Source of the DNA: Chryseobacterium lathyri | Lineage (GTDB): Bacteria; Bacteroidota; Bacteroidia; Flavobacteriales; Weeksellaceae | Assembly (NCBI RefSeq): GCF_030812195.1 | Contig: NZ_JAUSSF010000001.1 | Coordinates: forward strand, 1,426,001-1,490,000 | Direction: 5' to 3' | Length of the DNA: 64,000 nt | Part shown: in pieces, positions 52,982 through 61,378 of the stretch | Layout: each line of letters begins with the position of its first letter | Position numbering within the stretch: the stretch's first letter is position 1 | Made by a program: the position numbers and the translations under genes | The notes under the pieces: generated by a model | What the model saw: only the letters and a program-made list of their open reading frames with translations | What the model was told of the DNA's origin: nothing | The model's database searches: none

Positions 52982-55087
52982 TTAGAATTGATAGATTAAT
53001 CTCGCGAAATAGCTTCTTCCGTAATACAGATTAAGACGGTCTGCAGCTCCGGTATGCGCAGTCCCAGCAGTAGCGGTTGTGTTAATAGTCGTTACATCAA
53101 ATATATTTTTCACTCCCACAGAAAGTTCCATGTGATCTTTCCAGAACGGCTGGCTTACGATAAAGTCCATCATATGAAAGTCATCTGTTTTTCCAAGTCT
53201 GAAACCGGTTGCTTCAGTTTCCAGCACATAATTTCTTCCCGGACCTGTATATTTATAGTAAAGAGCAAAAGCGGTTTTGGTATTTTTTAATTTATAATTA
53301 GCCGATGCTCCTGCCTGAACAAGGTACTGATAGTCTGTAGGGGATGTATGATAGAGTCCGTTCAGGGCAACTGAAGTTCCGCTTACAGAACCTCTTAAGG
53401 ATAATGCCAGCTGCTCTTTTTTAAAGTCTACATTGGCAGAGAACAGCATATTTCTGTACTTGTCCATATTCATATACTTGTAGGTAGAGGGATCTTTCAC
53501 AAGTACCATTTCTATTCTGTCCCGTACATCCAAATATAATGCGTTAATGCTGTATCCAATTTTCCAGTCATTTGCCATAAAGTTCTGATCCCAGAAAGCG
53601 CCTGCTGAAAAACCTTTTTCAGGGTTCAGATCAGGATTCCCTTGTACATCATGATTGATATTGACGAAATAGGTATAAAGCTCATCATAGGTAGGAAAAC
53701 GATTTGCAGTACCAGCTACAGCTCTTAAATTGGAATTTTCAGAAGTTTTATATCTTGCCGAAAGGGAGTAATTAAATTGATTATCAAAATTTTCACTTAC
53801 GGATAGTCTTGCACCTGGTCTTACTGAAAATCGGTCTGAGATATTCCATTCTGCAGAAAGGAAGTTGGAATAAGTAAAGATTTTTCTCTTCACCGCTTCA
53901 CCAAAGAAATCTCCGGCAATAAGGGCTGCATATCCATTCGTATAATCCAATTCGTAGCCAAGCTGAAAATCGAACGTTTTATTATTGAGAAAATTACTGA
54001 ACATTCCTCTTGAATAGATCACATCTGTCTTATAATATGATCTGTCTTCCCTGCTGATTCTGACAGTTCTGTTTGGAATATCATAATTGTAATCCTTGTA
54101 TTTTCTGTCCTGGTTCTGGTAAGAAAAATCTCCCATATACCGGATATTCCCAATATTGGTCTGAATATTAAACTGATGGCCCCATCGTTTGGTGTTATAT
54201 TCCCGGTCTATACTTTCATAAAGTGCGCCACCCATTCCATCGTTCAGAGGAATCCTGTTAACCTCCGGATTGTAGAAATTGAATTTTTCGTACAGATAAG
54301 ACAGTTTGTAGTAGAAAGAAGTTTTATTTTTTGAATACCGTATTAATGCAGAGGCATCGTACTGGTCTTTCGGGTTCCATTCAAAGCCTCTCTGATTGTC
54401 CCTTTCAAAATATTTATAGCCCTTACTCTCCCCTTCATACCCCATAAACTGGTTGTGATTAAAACTAATGTTGGCAAACCAGTTATTATCAATATTATAG
54501 TCTACATTAAGATTCTGAATATGCCTTCCGTTTCCTTTTTTCTTCAGGTCGTAATTATCCCTTACGGTTTCTTCCTGCAGGGAAGCTCTTACGTTTACTT
54601 TTTTTGTATTGCTTTTTTTGGTAATGATATTAATGACTCCTGCCACTGCTCCATTACCGTATTCTACCCCCATGCTTCCCTTTACAATCTCTATCCTTTC
54701 TACATTATTCAATGAAAGTTTGGTAAGGTCAATATTGCTTCCCAATCCTGTATCACCTACTACGGGGATATTATCTATCAGTACTTTTACATAATTGCCA
54801 TCAAGACCCATCATATTGGCCGTAGAGTTTCCCGATCGGGTGTCCGGGGTAATCTGGATATTAAGGCTTTGATTTAAAACATCTGCAACATTCGTTGCTG
54901 CCATATTCTTTATCTGCTGGGCATCTATAACTTCAACTTTATATATTGATTTATTGATGGACTGCTGTGTGTACTGCCCTGTAATAACAACTTCCTCTAT
55001 TTTATTTTTATTAAGAGAATCTTTTTCTTGTGCATTTATCCAAAAGGCAATGGATAATGATAGAACGGAAAGCACTTTCTTCTTCAT
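52982..55087 (-). CDS. hmuR: TonB-dependent heme receptor HmuR
   Basis: 701 residues. Signal peptide to about residue 19 (NAQ), plug domain with NKIEEVVITGQYTQQSINKS, VADVLNQSLNIQI, VKVLIDNIPVVGDTG and IEIVKGSMGVEYGNGAVAGVINI, and a barrel ending in YFARLIYQF. It is the first gene of the minus-strand heme unit, and its neighbours give the substrate. A -7 box TATATTTG (55104-55111, minus) lies next to an ATTTAGAAT operator arm. Confidence 0.9.
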   Translation of the reverse strand: MKKKVLSVLSLSIAFWINAQEKDSLNKNKIEEVVITGQYTQQSINKSIYKVEVIDAQQIKNMAATNVADVLNQSLNIQITPDTRSGNSTANMMGLDGNYVKVLIDNIPVVGDTGLGSNIDLTKLSLNNVERIEIVKGSMGVEYGNGAVAGVINIITKKSNTKKVNVRASLQEETVRDNYDLKKKGNGRHIQNLNVDYNIDNNWFANISFNHNQFMGYEGESKGYKYFERDNQRGFEWNPKDQYDASALIRYSKNKTSFYYKLSYLYEKFNFYNPEVNRIPLNDGMGGALYESIDREYNTKRWGHQFNIQTNIGNIRYMGDFSYQNQDRKYKDYNYDIPNRTVRISREDRSYYKTDVIYSRGMFSNFLNNKTFDFQLGYELDYTNGYAALIAGDFFGEAVKRKIFTYSNFLSAEWNISDRFSVRPGARLSVSENFDNQFNYSLSARYKTSENSNLRAVAGTANRFPTYDELYTYFVNINHDVQGNPDLNPEKGFSAGAFWDQNFMANDWKIGYSINALYLDVRDRIEMVLVKDPSTYKYMNMDKYRNMLFSANVDFKKEQLALSLRGSVSGTSVALNGLYHTSPTDYQYLVQAGASANYKLKNTKTAFALYYKYTGPGRNYVLETEATGFRLGKTDDFHMMDFIVSQPFWKDHMELSVGVKNIFDVTTINTTATAGTAHTGAADRLNLYYGRSYFARLIYQF

Positions 55088-55103
55088 AAAGCAAAAATTT
55101 TGG

Positions 55104-55170
55104 CAAATATAATGCTTTATTTAGAATAGTTAAAAATAAATACTTATTTTTGTAGAACAATTCTAAATAA
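55104..55170. promoter_or_regulatory. Divergent promoters with iron-type operator arms
   Basis: Between hmuR and the adhesin-like gene: TTATTTAGAAT (55117-55127) and its exact reverse complement ATTCTAAATAA (55160-55170). The first arm with the next bases reads ATTTAGAAT-A-GTTAAAAAT, a 9-1-9 imperfect palindrome like a Fur box. A plus-strand -7 TATTTTTG (55145-55152) lies between the arms, and a minus-strand -7 TATATTTG (55104-55111) lies just outside. A regulator bound here would shut both directions. Assignment to Fur is inference. Confidence 0.6.
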
Positions 55171-55180
55171 AAATAACGTT

Positions 55181-55975
55181 ATGAAATTAAAACTACTTTT
55201 AGGAACATTAATGTTTACGGCTTTTACAGCGAATGCACAAGTAGCAACGCTTAATGAAAATTTTGATGGATTTACAACAGGTACGGGTGCGGCCTGGCCT
55301 CAGAACGGATGGTCAAAAGTGGTTCCTCCGGGAGCGGGTCCTTTTATTTATGCCGACGGAACCACAGATAAATATGCACAGTTTTATACCCTCATGGCTC
55401 CAAACACTCCCGGTTATCTTATCACACCTCATATTGTCGCTCCCGATGGCACGAAATCTCTGAAATTTACTTATTCAATGACCACTGGTTCGGCAGGAAC
55501 CGGAACTTTGGAAATAGGTTTAGTCTCTGCAGCCACTACTGCAGGTACAGCAGCTTTTACTTCAATCAGCCCGGTGTATGCATTAAATTCTGCGACTGAG
55601 CAAACAGTGACAATTAATGTACCTGCATCTGCCAATCAATATATTGCCTTTAAATTTATTGGGTCTGTACAACATGCTGCGCTACAGATAGATGATGTTA
55701 TCTATGGTTCGTCTTCAACACTTGCTGTTTCAGATCACGTAAAATCCAAACAGGAAGTTCGCTTTGCTGTAAGTTCAGATAATACAGCTTTAGAATTCAT
55801 CTTTAAGCAAGAACCTAAAAAAGTACAAATTTATTCGGCTGCAGGACAAAAAGCAGCAGAAGGAAAATTAAAAGGACACCAATTTGATATCAGCGGACTT
55901 CAGACAGGGACTTACTATATGTTGGTAGAAACTGCTGAAGGTTCGGTAGTAAAATCTAAATTTATCAAAAAATAA
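55181..55975 (+). CDS. Secreted adhesin-like protein with T9SS sorting domain
   Basis: 264 residues. Signal peptide to about residue 20 (TANAQ), a cleaved-adhesin-like jelly roll (LNENFDGFTTG, WPQNGWSKV, PGYLITPHIV, LKFTYSMTTG and IAFKFIGS) to about residue 180, and a C-terminal T9SS type A domain (VQIYSAAGQKAAEGKLKGHQ, GLQTGTYYMLVETAEG, KFIKK). In Porphyromonas similar domains bind hemoglobin or matrix. The shared operator with hmuR suggests it belongs to heme or iron acquisition. Terminator follows. Confidence 0.8.
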   Translation: MKLKLLLGTLMFTAFTANAQVATLNENFDGFTTGTGAAWPQNGWSKVVPPGAGPFIYADGTTDKYAQFYTLMAPNTPGYLITPHIVAPDGTKSLKFTYSMTTGSAGTGTLEIGLVSAATTAGTAAFTSISPVYALNSATEQTVTINVPASANQYIAFKFIGSVQHAALQIDDVIYGSSSTLAVSDHVKSKQEVRFAVSSDNTALEFIFKQEPKKVQIYSAAGQKAAEGKLKGHQFDISGLQTGTYYMLVETAEGSVVKSKFIKK

Positions 55976-56006
55976 GGTTTATTAGACTAGTATTATGCCT
56001 TTTTAA

Positions 56007-56043
56007 AGCCGGCCGGAAATATTTCCAGCCGGCTCTTTTGTTT
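56007..56043 (+). terminator. Terminator after the adhesin-like gene
   Basis: AGCCGGC (56007-56013) with GCCGGCT (56028-56034), continued by GGAAAT/ATTTCC inside, then TTTTGTTTT. Confidence 0.75.
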
Positions 56044-56085
56044 TATTTCAAAATAATATCAGGAAACACGACATAAATCATGTTT

Positions 56086-56139
56086 TTATTTAGAATGATT
56101 AAAAATAATTATATACTTTTGTGGAATCATTCTAAATAA
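56086..56139 (+). promoter_or_regulatory. Promoter of the T9SS HmuY gene flanked by perfect 15-bp arms
   Basis: TTATTTAGAATGATT (56086-56100) and its exact reverse complement AATCATTCTAAATAA (56125-56139) lie on both sides of the -7 box TACTTTTG (56114-56121). The left arm plus the next bases reads ATTTAGAAT-G-ATTAAAAAT, a Fur-box-like 9-1-9 palindrome. The same design is seen at 55117-55170. Confidence 0.68.
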
Positions 56140-56156
56140 GAATTTAAAAATCAGTT

Positions 56157-57452
56157 ATGAAAACAAAACTATTATTGGCTTCAGTATTGGCTCTTTCTGT
56201 TCAGCAGACTGTCCTGGCTCAAACTGATGCATTAGGGTATACACAGGCAAATATGACGATGGGACCCTCCTACCAGAATCGTGTGTTTTTTAACCTGGCC
56301 GACGGCAATATGGTTTCCCAGCCAGCAAATACCTGGGATGTAGCTTTTTACAGAAACTCAAATTTTGCATTTGGATCAAGAGTTAATGATGCTATGAATA
56401 TTGAAGTATATACAGCATCCACTACCCTGTCAGACTGGGACAATATTAACATAAGTAATATCGCCAGCTGGGGCGAGCCGTTATACAACCCTGACCAAAC
56501 AACTGATATTAGCCAGGGGGCTTTCGAGCAGGGACCTGTTACATCACCCAACCCTAATATTCCATCAACAGGCTGGGGTGTTTACAATTCTTTAACTCAT
56601 CACATTGAAGGAAAAGCAATTTTTGTTTTAAAATATACCACTTCCAATACGTATGTGAAATTTGCCATTGAAGATGCTTTTGGCGGCTATACCTTTAAAT
56701 ATTCCAAATGGAACGGAACAGCATGGGGCCCTACTGAAACAAGAACCATTGCTAACGGATCAGATGACGCCTATTTCAACTATTTCTCGTTTACTACAGG
56801 AGCAAAAGTTCCCAATATGGAACCGTCTAAAAGTGCATGGGACTTTATGTTTACGAAATATTACACTTTCTATAATAATATGATGATGTATCCTCTTACA
56901 GGAGCTATCCAGGGACCTAGTGTAAAAGTAGCAAAAGTGCAGCCTGAGACACAGGAAACAGCTACATTCTCTACACCCGCTGATGCTAATTTCTCTTCCA
57001 ACATTACTACAATCGGCCATTCATGGAAAGGGATCGGAAACGTCTATAATAATGTCGTGTATTACGTGAAAAAAGGTAATGACTACTACAGAATGTACTT
57101 CACGACCAACGGAGGTGCCTCTACCGGAGATATGTATTTTAAATACAAAAAGATCACGGCTACTTTGGGAATAACGGAAGTGAGCAAAAAAGCATCTTTT
57201 GGGATCTATCCAAACCCCACAACAGCGGACAAAAAAGTGACTGTACTTTTTGATGTAAAGGAAAAAGCCAACAACAAGGGAAGCGTCGAGATTTATGACC
57301 TAACAGGGAAAAAAGTACACACTGCTGAACTGACCAACCAGACAGGCTTTTACAAGCATGACCTGAACTTATCACATCTTACTGCAGGAAATTATTTAGT
57401 AAAAATCAATTTTGGAGGCAGTACGGAAACGAAAAAACTTATTGTAAAGTAA
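56157..57452 (+). CDS. HmuY-like protein secreted by the type IX system
   Basis: 431 residues. Signal peptide to about residue 21 (VLAQ), an HmuY-type beta domain (about 30-335: FFNLADGNMVSQPANTWDVA, DAYFNYFSFTTGAKV, SKSAWDFMFTKYY) and a T9SS type A sorting domain (FGIYPNPTTADKKVTVLFD, VEIYDLTGKKV, LTAGNYLVKINFGGS). It shares with the HmuY lipoprotein the order of motifs, e.g. YFNYFSF against YNFTFFSF and SAWDFMF against KSWDLGF. Probably a released or surface-displayed hemophore under the same control. Terminator follows. Confidence 0.83.
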   Translation: MKTKLLLASVLALSVQQTVLAQTDALGYTQANMTMGPSYQNRVFFNLADGNMVSQPANTWDVAFYRNSNFAFGSRVNDAMNIEVYTASTTLSDWDNINISNIASWGEPLYNPDQTTDISQGAFEQGPVTSPNPNIPSTGWGVYNSLTHHIEGKAIFVLKYTTSNTYVKFAIEDAFGGYTFKYSKWNGTAWGPTETRTIANGSDDAYFNYFSFTTGAKVPNMEPSKSAWDFMFTKYYTFYNNMMMYPLTGAIQGPSVKVAKVQPETQETATFSTPADANFSSNITTIGHSWKGIGNVYNNVVYYVKKGNDYYRMYFTTNGGASTGDMYFKYKKITATLGITEVSKKASFGIYPNPTTADKKVTVLFDVKEKANNKGSVEIYDLTGKKVHTAELTNQTGFYKHDLNLSHLTAGNYLVKINFGGSTETKKLIVK

Positions 57453-57486
57453 ACTCAAAATTTTAATACTTTCTATTTTTTCTAAT

Positions 57487-57525
57487 CAAAAGTCGGTTTC
57501 AATATTCTGAAACCGACTTTTATAT
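57487..57525. terminator. Bidirectional terminator
   Basis: 13-bp perfect stem 57489-57501/57508-57520 with loop ATATTC, between the T9SS HmuY gene and the convergent ABM gene. Confidence 0.8.
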
Positions 57526-57562
57526 TCTTTTTTGAAATCTCTGAATTTTTAAATGTCTTAAA

Positions 57563-57853
57563 TCAATAAATTTTAAACCCTTTATAAATTTCTGCAGAGC
57601 TTTCCATAATTTTTGAGGCATCTTTACGGAAATCCAGAAGATGATCCTGCCCGTTGTGCCTGTTATGGTGCTCAACACTTTCCCACAACTCAATCAGAAA
57701 GAAAGTTCCTTTGTTGTCTTTATCTTCAATAAGATCATACTGAAGGCATCCTTCCTCTTTTCTGGTCTCTTTTACAAGGTTCTGAAACAGTTCCACAGCA
57801 TCCATCAGATAGTTTTCGTTAAACTTAAAAAGTGCTACTATATGCAAATTCAT
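57563..57853 (-). CDS. Antibiotic biosynthesis monooxygenase (ABM) family protein
   Basis: 96 residues, the normal size of the YgiN-like dimeric alpha/beta barrel. HIVALFKFNENYLMDAVELFQ, TRKEEGCLQYDLIEDKDNKG, FFLIELWESVEHHNRHNGQD are typical. Such proteins oxidise quinones or degrade heme-like substrates (IsdG is a relative). Nearness to the heme locus is noted, but the gene lacks the IsdG Asn-Trp-His pattern as far as I can see, so the substrate is open. Confidence 0.8.
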   Translation of the reverse strand: MNLHIVALFKFNENYLMDAVELFQNLVKETRKEEGCLQYDLIEDKDNKGTFFLIELWESVEHHNRHNGQDHLLDFRKDASKIMESSAEIYKGFKIY

Positions 57854-57940
57854 GTTCTATTATTTAAGGTGTAAAAGTAGAATATTTTCAAAGCTAAAAA
57901 TGTTTTCGATGCATTTATTTTTTTATAAAGCCCATAAATT

Positions 57941-58828
57941 TTACTTGAAAACTGATTTATAAATAGTTATGAAACTCATCACAATTACAAGGGTTCCTAT
58001 AACAATGAACATTTTTTTAACAGGAAGTTTTGCTGTAAGCATGGCAGAAAAAGGAGCAGTAATGATCCCTCCTATCAAAAGACCAAGAATAATATTCCAA
58101 TGCTGGATCCCAAGAGTAAAAAAGAAGGTCACAGCAGCGGTGATGGTCAGGATAAATTTGGCAACCGTAGAACTGCCGACTGCAAACCTGGGAGTGAAAG
58201 CGTTTTTAATAAGGGTCCCGGTAACCAGTGGCCCCCAGCCGCCTCCTGCAAACGAGTCTATAAAACCTCCGATCACGCCAAGTCTTGTAAGATTGGTTTT
58301 TCTTTTCATTGCCTTGTTCTGCTTATTTTTAAAAGCATTGGACAGAATCTGAATTCCCAGATAAAGCGTGTAGAAAGCGATAAGCGTTTTTGTGATCTTG
58401 GCATAATATTCTCCTAAATAGGTCAAACTTACCGCCCCAATAATAGCTCCTATAACTGCAGGAACAGCAAGTTTTTTAACCAGACCCTTACTTACATTTT
58501 TAAGTTTTATATGACTTAAACTTCCTGCAGCTGTAGTAAAGCTTTCAGCAGAATGAATACTGGCGCTTACAATATGAGGGGGAATATTCAGGAATAAAAG
58601 CGTTGTTGTGCAGATCACTCCATAGCCCATGCCCATGGATCCGGCTACAATCTCTGCGAAAACGCCAACCAGCATCATCCAGTAAAAAATATAATTGTCT
58701 TTGGCAAGAATATTCAGCAGCTCATCCAGATAGCCCATTTCATACATGGATAAAACAGCAATCAGCAATACCGCGGCCGTGATAAAGAATACATTGAGTC
58801 TTATCTGGATTTTTCTTGAAATTATCAT
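57941..58828 (-). CDS. TauE/SafE family sulfite/organosulfonate exporter
   Basis: 295 residues, about eight transmembrane helices. Marks: MLVGVFAEIVAGSMGMGYGV, and the second repeat GVIGGFIDSFAGGGWGPLVTGTLI, KFILTITAA. The family moves sulfite, sulfonates or related anions. The gene stands next to an Rrf2 regulator (114 bases), a common pairing in sulfur metabolism. Confidence 0.85.
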   Translation of the reverse strand: MIISRKIQIRLNVFFITAAVLLIAVLSMYEMGYLDELLNILAKDNYIFYWMMLVGVFAEIVAGSMGMGYGVICTTTLLFLNIPPHIVSASIHSAESFTTAAGSLSHIKLKNVSKGLVKKLAVPAVIGAIIGAVSLTYLGEYYAKITKTLIAFYTLYLGIQILSNAFKNKQNKAMKRKTNLTRLGVIGGFIDSFAGGGWGPLVTGTLIKNAFTPRFAVGSSTVAKFILTITAAVTFFFTLGIQHWNIILGLLIGGIITAPFSAMLTAKLPVKKMFIVIGTLVIVMSFITIYKSVFK

Positions 58829-58942
58829 ATTACAATATCATTATAGCTCCAGGTCTACCGTTTCATTTGGAGTATTGCAAATATCAAATAAAAATATTAC
58901 CCTACCAAAAAAGTAGACTAATTATTCAAAAAAAGGATCGGG

Positions 58943-59350
58943 TTAGTCAACCAGATCCATCAAAGTTTTTTTCTCAAGAATATTTAGAGAGGCATCACGG
59001 ACTTCTATGAGCACATCATGCAGTCCGCAATGATCTTCATTGCAGTCCTCACATTTTTCATAGAAATTTAAGCTGACACAAGGCAACATGGCAATAGGGC
59101 CGTTTACGAGACGGATGATTCTTGCCAGTTTTACATTTTCAGGATTTCCTTTTAAAAAGTACCCTCCTCCTTTTCCTTTTTTACTGTCAAGGATATCTGC
59201 TTTTTTCAGTTCCAGCAGAATATTTTCTAAAAACTTCAAAGGAATCTTCTTATGTTCCGCAATTTCGGAAATAAGGACCGGGCCATCATTCCTTTTTTCT
59301 ACAAGGTATGAAAGCGCTTTAAAAGCATATTGGGATTTTTTTGAAAGCAT
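58943..59350 (-). CDS. Rrf2 family transcriptional regulator
   Basis: 135 residues from the ATG at 59350 (MLSKKSQYAFKALSYLVEKR); a longer frame starts in the promoter. Winged helix with SEIAEHKKIPLKFLENILLELKKADIL and GKGGGYFL. The cysteines CVSLNFYEKCEDCNEDHC (about residues 90-107) could hold an iron-sulfur cluster as in IscR/RsrR, or sense thiols as in CymR. Probable target: the TauE/SafE gene downstream. -7 box TATTTTTG at 59356-59363 (minus). Confidence 0.87.
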   Translation of the reverse strand: MLSKKSQYAFKALSYLVEKRNDGPVLISEIAEHKKIPLKFLENILLELKKADILDSKKGKGGGYFLKGNPENVKLARIIRLVNGPIAMLPCVSLNFYEKCEDCNEDHCGLHDVLIEVRDASLNILEKKTLMDLVD

Positions 59351-59508
59351 TACAGCAAAAATAAGAAAATAGTTTGAATTAGATAAATGGAGAAATAATG
59401 ATCTGAAAAAAGAATACATCACAAAAGAGTAAAGATTTTAACTCTTCCTGATCTCTTTGCCTACCCTATACTTTGCCCTTTTCCTATTAAATTCTTAAGT
59501 TTGCTCAT

Positions 59509-59937
59509 ATGTTCAGTAAACAAGAAGCACAGCAGCTAAAAAAAGAATTTTGGACGGCTTTTGGAAAGTCTTTTCCGAGAAAATGGATCCTGTATGATAC
59601 CAAGATCAAGGATCTGTCATTTAAATTTTATGCTGACAATAAAAAAGCAGCAGTCTCATTGGATATAGAAATGAAAGATGAGATCTTCCGGAATGCTTAT
59701 TATGAAAAGATATGGTCTTTGGAAGACATTCTGAAAGATTTTATAGGCGATTTCCAAAAGGAAGAGCATTTTACCCTTGATAACGGAAAAGTAATCAGCA
59801 GGATCTGGGTTGAAAAACATCATGTTTCCATATTCAATAAAAATTCATGGCAGGAAACTTTCGAATTTTTCCGGGAGAAAATGGATGGTTTTGAGAGGTT
59901 TTACTATGAATATGAAGATTTTATAAAGGATGTTTAA
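59509..59937 (+). CDS. DUF4268 protein
   Basis: 142 residues. EFWTAFGKSFPRKWILYDTK, FKFYADNKKAAVSLDIEM, NGKVISRIWVEKHHVSIFNK and WQETFEFFREKMDGFERFYYE are the marks of DUF4268, a domain of unknown function that may have a nuclease-like fold. No signal peptide. No operon partner. Confidence 0.8.
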   Translation: MFSKQEAQQLKKEFWTAFGKSFPRKWILYDTKIKDLSFKFYADNKKAAVSLDIEMKDEIFRNAYYEKIWSLEDILKDFIGDFQKEEHFTLDNGKVISRIWVEKHHVSIFNKNSWQETFEFFREKMDGFERFYYEYEDFIKDV

Positions 59938-60486
59938 GCTCAGACTGAACAACCATATTAAATATCCTCACATGGATAGTTTTAAATTTTACGGACAAGA
60001 ATATTTGCTATAGCTTAATAAATTTTTGCTTCTGAAACCAATCTGCCGTCGGCAATTTCTTAACAAAAAATTCTTATTATAAAAGCCCAGATATAATTCT
60101 GTAATTCTTTGATTTTAAATATATTTGCACTTACAAAAACTAATCCATGAAAACAGAATACAGAGATGAGAATTTTAAGCTCAAAGACAGTCCGCATGCT
60201 TTGAAAAAAAATTCAGATGGTATGGACATTTTATATCTTACCAAAATCTTAAAAATAAGCAATGTCATTCTGACTGCTTCCTTGTGCCTTCCTGACATGT
60301 AAATAAGGAATTTCTGCCGTAATTATAGAAATATTACAAAATATAAAAAATGGCCCTGAAAATGCAGTACTATAATCTGTATAAAAAATGCATCAAATTC
60401 TTTATTATCAACATAAAAGTATCATAAATCTACACTAAGGAAAGAAATCAATACACTGATAACACAACATACATTAACTACTAACC
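59938..60486. other. Long intergenic space
   Basis: 549 bases, AT-rich. It holds a TATATTTG box (60120-60127) and a possible 51-codon frame (60147-60302, listed apart). No RNA gene, repeat or terminator with a good stem was seen in the rest. Confidence 0.6.
60147..60302 (+). CDS. Possible small protein, 51 residues
   Basis: An ATG frame with a charged N-terminal half (MKTEYRDENFKLKDSPHALK) and a more hydrophobic C-terminal half (ILKISNVILTASLCLPDM). A TATATTTG box (60120-60127) lies 19 bases upstream, the usual place of a Bacteroidota -7 element. No family is recognised and the C-terminal part may be out-of-frame DNA. The N-terminus resembles the leader parts of small Bacteroidota peptides, but nothing more can be said. 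Confidence 0.35.
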   Translation: MKTEYRDENFKLKDSPHALKKNSDGMDILYLTKILKISNVILTASLCLPDM

Positions 60487-61125
60487 ATGAAAAAAGTATA
60501 TAAAAACATTTTTGGAGAAGTGATTTCAAAAGCAAAAGCAGAGAAACTGGACGATTATCATTTATATTATTATGAAAAAGATTCCGAAGCACTGAAAGAA
60601 ATCGAGTTTCTCGCTGAAGATGAAATATACAATATTAATTATTTTATGAGCCACGATGAGGATGAAGAGCAGATTATCAATTATCTGAAGGAGAAATCTG
60701 ATCTTTTCGATATTGAAAAGAAGGAATCTGCCGGAGACTTCATTATTGCCACCAACAAAATATACTCATTAACCGTAGATGAAAAGCCTCTGATATCAAA
60801 AACGGTTTTTTATCATGATGATCCTGAAAATTTTATATGTTCCCAGATCCTGAACTCTGAAACACTGGAACCTATCCCGGAAAGAACAACAAAATGCTGG
60901 TACACTTCTGATGAAAATGGCGAAAAATATGCTGCTATAGAGTTCAGTTATCAAGAAGACGGAAAACTTGAACTTGCTATCGATAAAACACCCAACCCTG
61001 ATAATGATCTGGAATGGGAACACTATGAATATTCCACTTTTAAGGATCTACAAAGTAAAATTCCAACTGATATAAGCTACTACAAGACCGCCAGGCTGCT
61101 TCCTGAGACTGTAGAGCAAGAGTAA
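60487..61125 (+). CDS. Acidic protein of unknown function
   Basis: 212 residues, strongly acidic (many D and E) with many Y. No signal peptide or membrane segment. The start (MKKVYKNIFGEVISKAKAEK) and repeated phrases such as YYEKDSEALKEIEFLAEDEI suggest an alpha/beta protein, maybe immunity-like in composition, but no family is recognised. Stand-alone. Confidence 0.65.
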   Translation: MKKVYKNIFGEVISKAKAEKLDDYHLYYYEKDSEALKEIEFLAEDEIYNINYFMSHDEDEEQIINYLKEKSDLFDIEKKESAGDFIIATNKIYSLTVDEKPLISKTVFYHDDPENFICSQILNSETLEPIPERTTKCWYTSDENGEKYAAIEFSYQEDGKLELAIDKTPNPDNDLEWEHYEYSTFKDLQSKIPTDISYYKTARLLPETVEQE

Positions 61126-61343
61126 TAAGAGAATTCTATTTCAATAAAAATTAAACGTTTCTTATATTTCATGCTTACTCAAAATAAACATGGCCAGGAT
61201 CTAAAGTAATCTGGAGGCCGGAGCAGATAAAAATGTAAATCTAATAATCGAAAAACCGCTCTGGACTATGTGAAACCGCTGAAGTGGGAACATATTCTCA
61301 CAGTTTTGAAAGGATAAACACTACTAATTAGAAGATTCATAAT

Positions 61344-61376
61344 AAAAAAGAGAAACCTCCCAGTCTCTCTTTTTTA
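61344..61376 (-). terminator. Terminator after gldG
   Basis: 10-bp stem 61344-61353/61366-61375 with a 12-base loop, T tail on the minus strand, 3 bases beyond the gldG stop. Confidence 0.7.
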
Positions 61377-61378
61377 TA

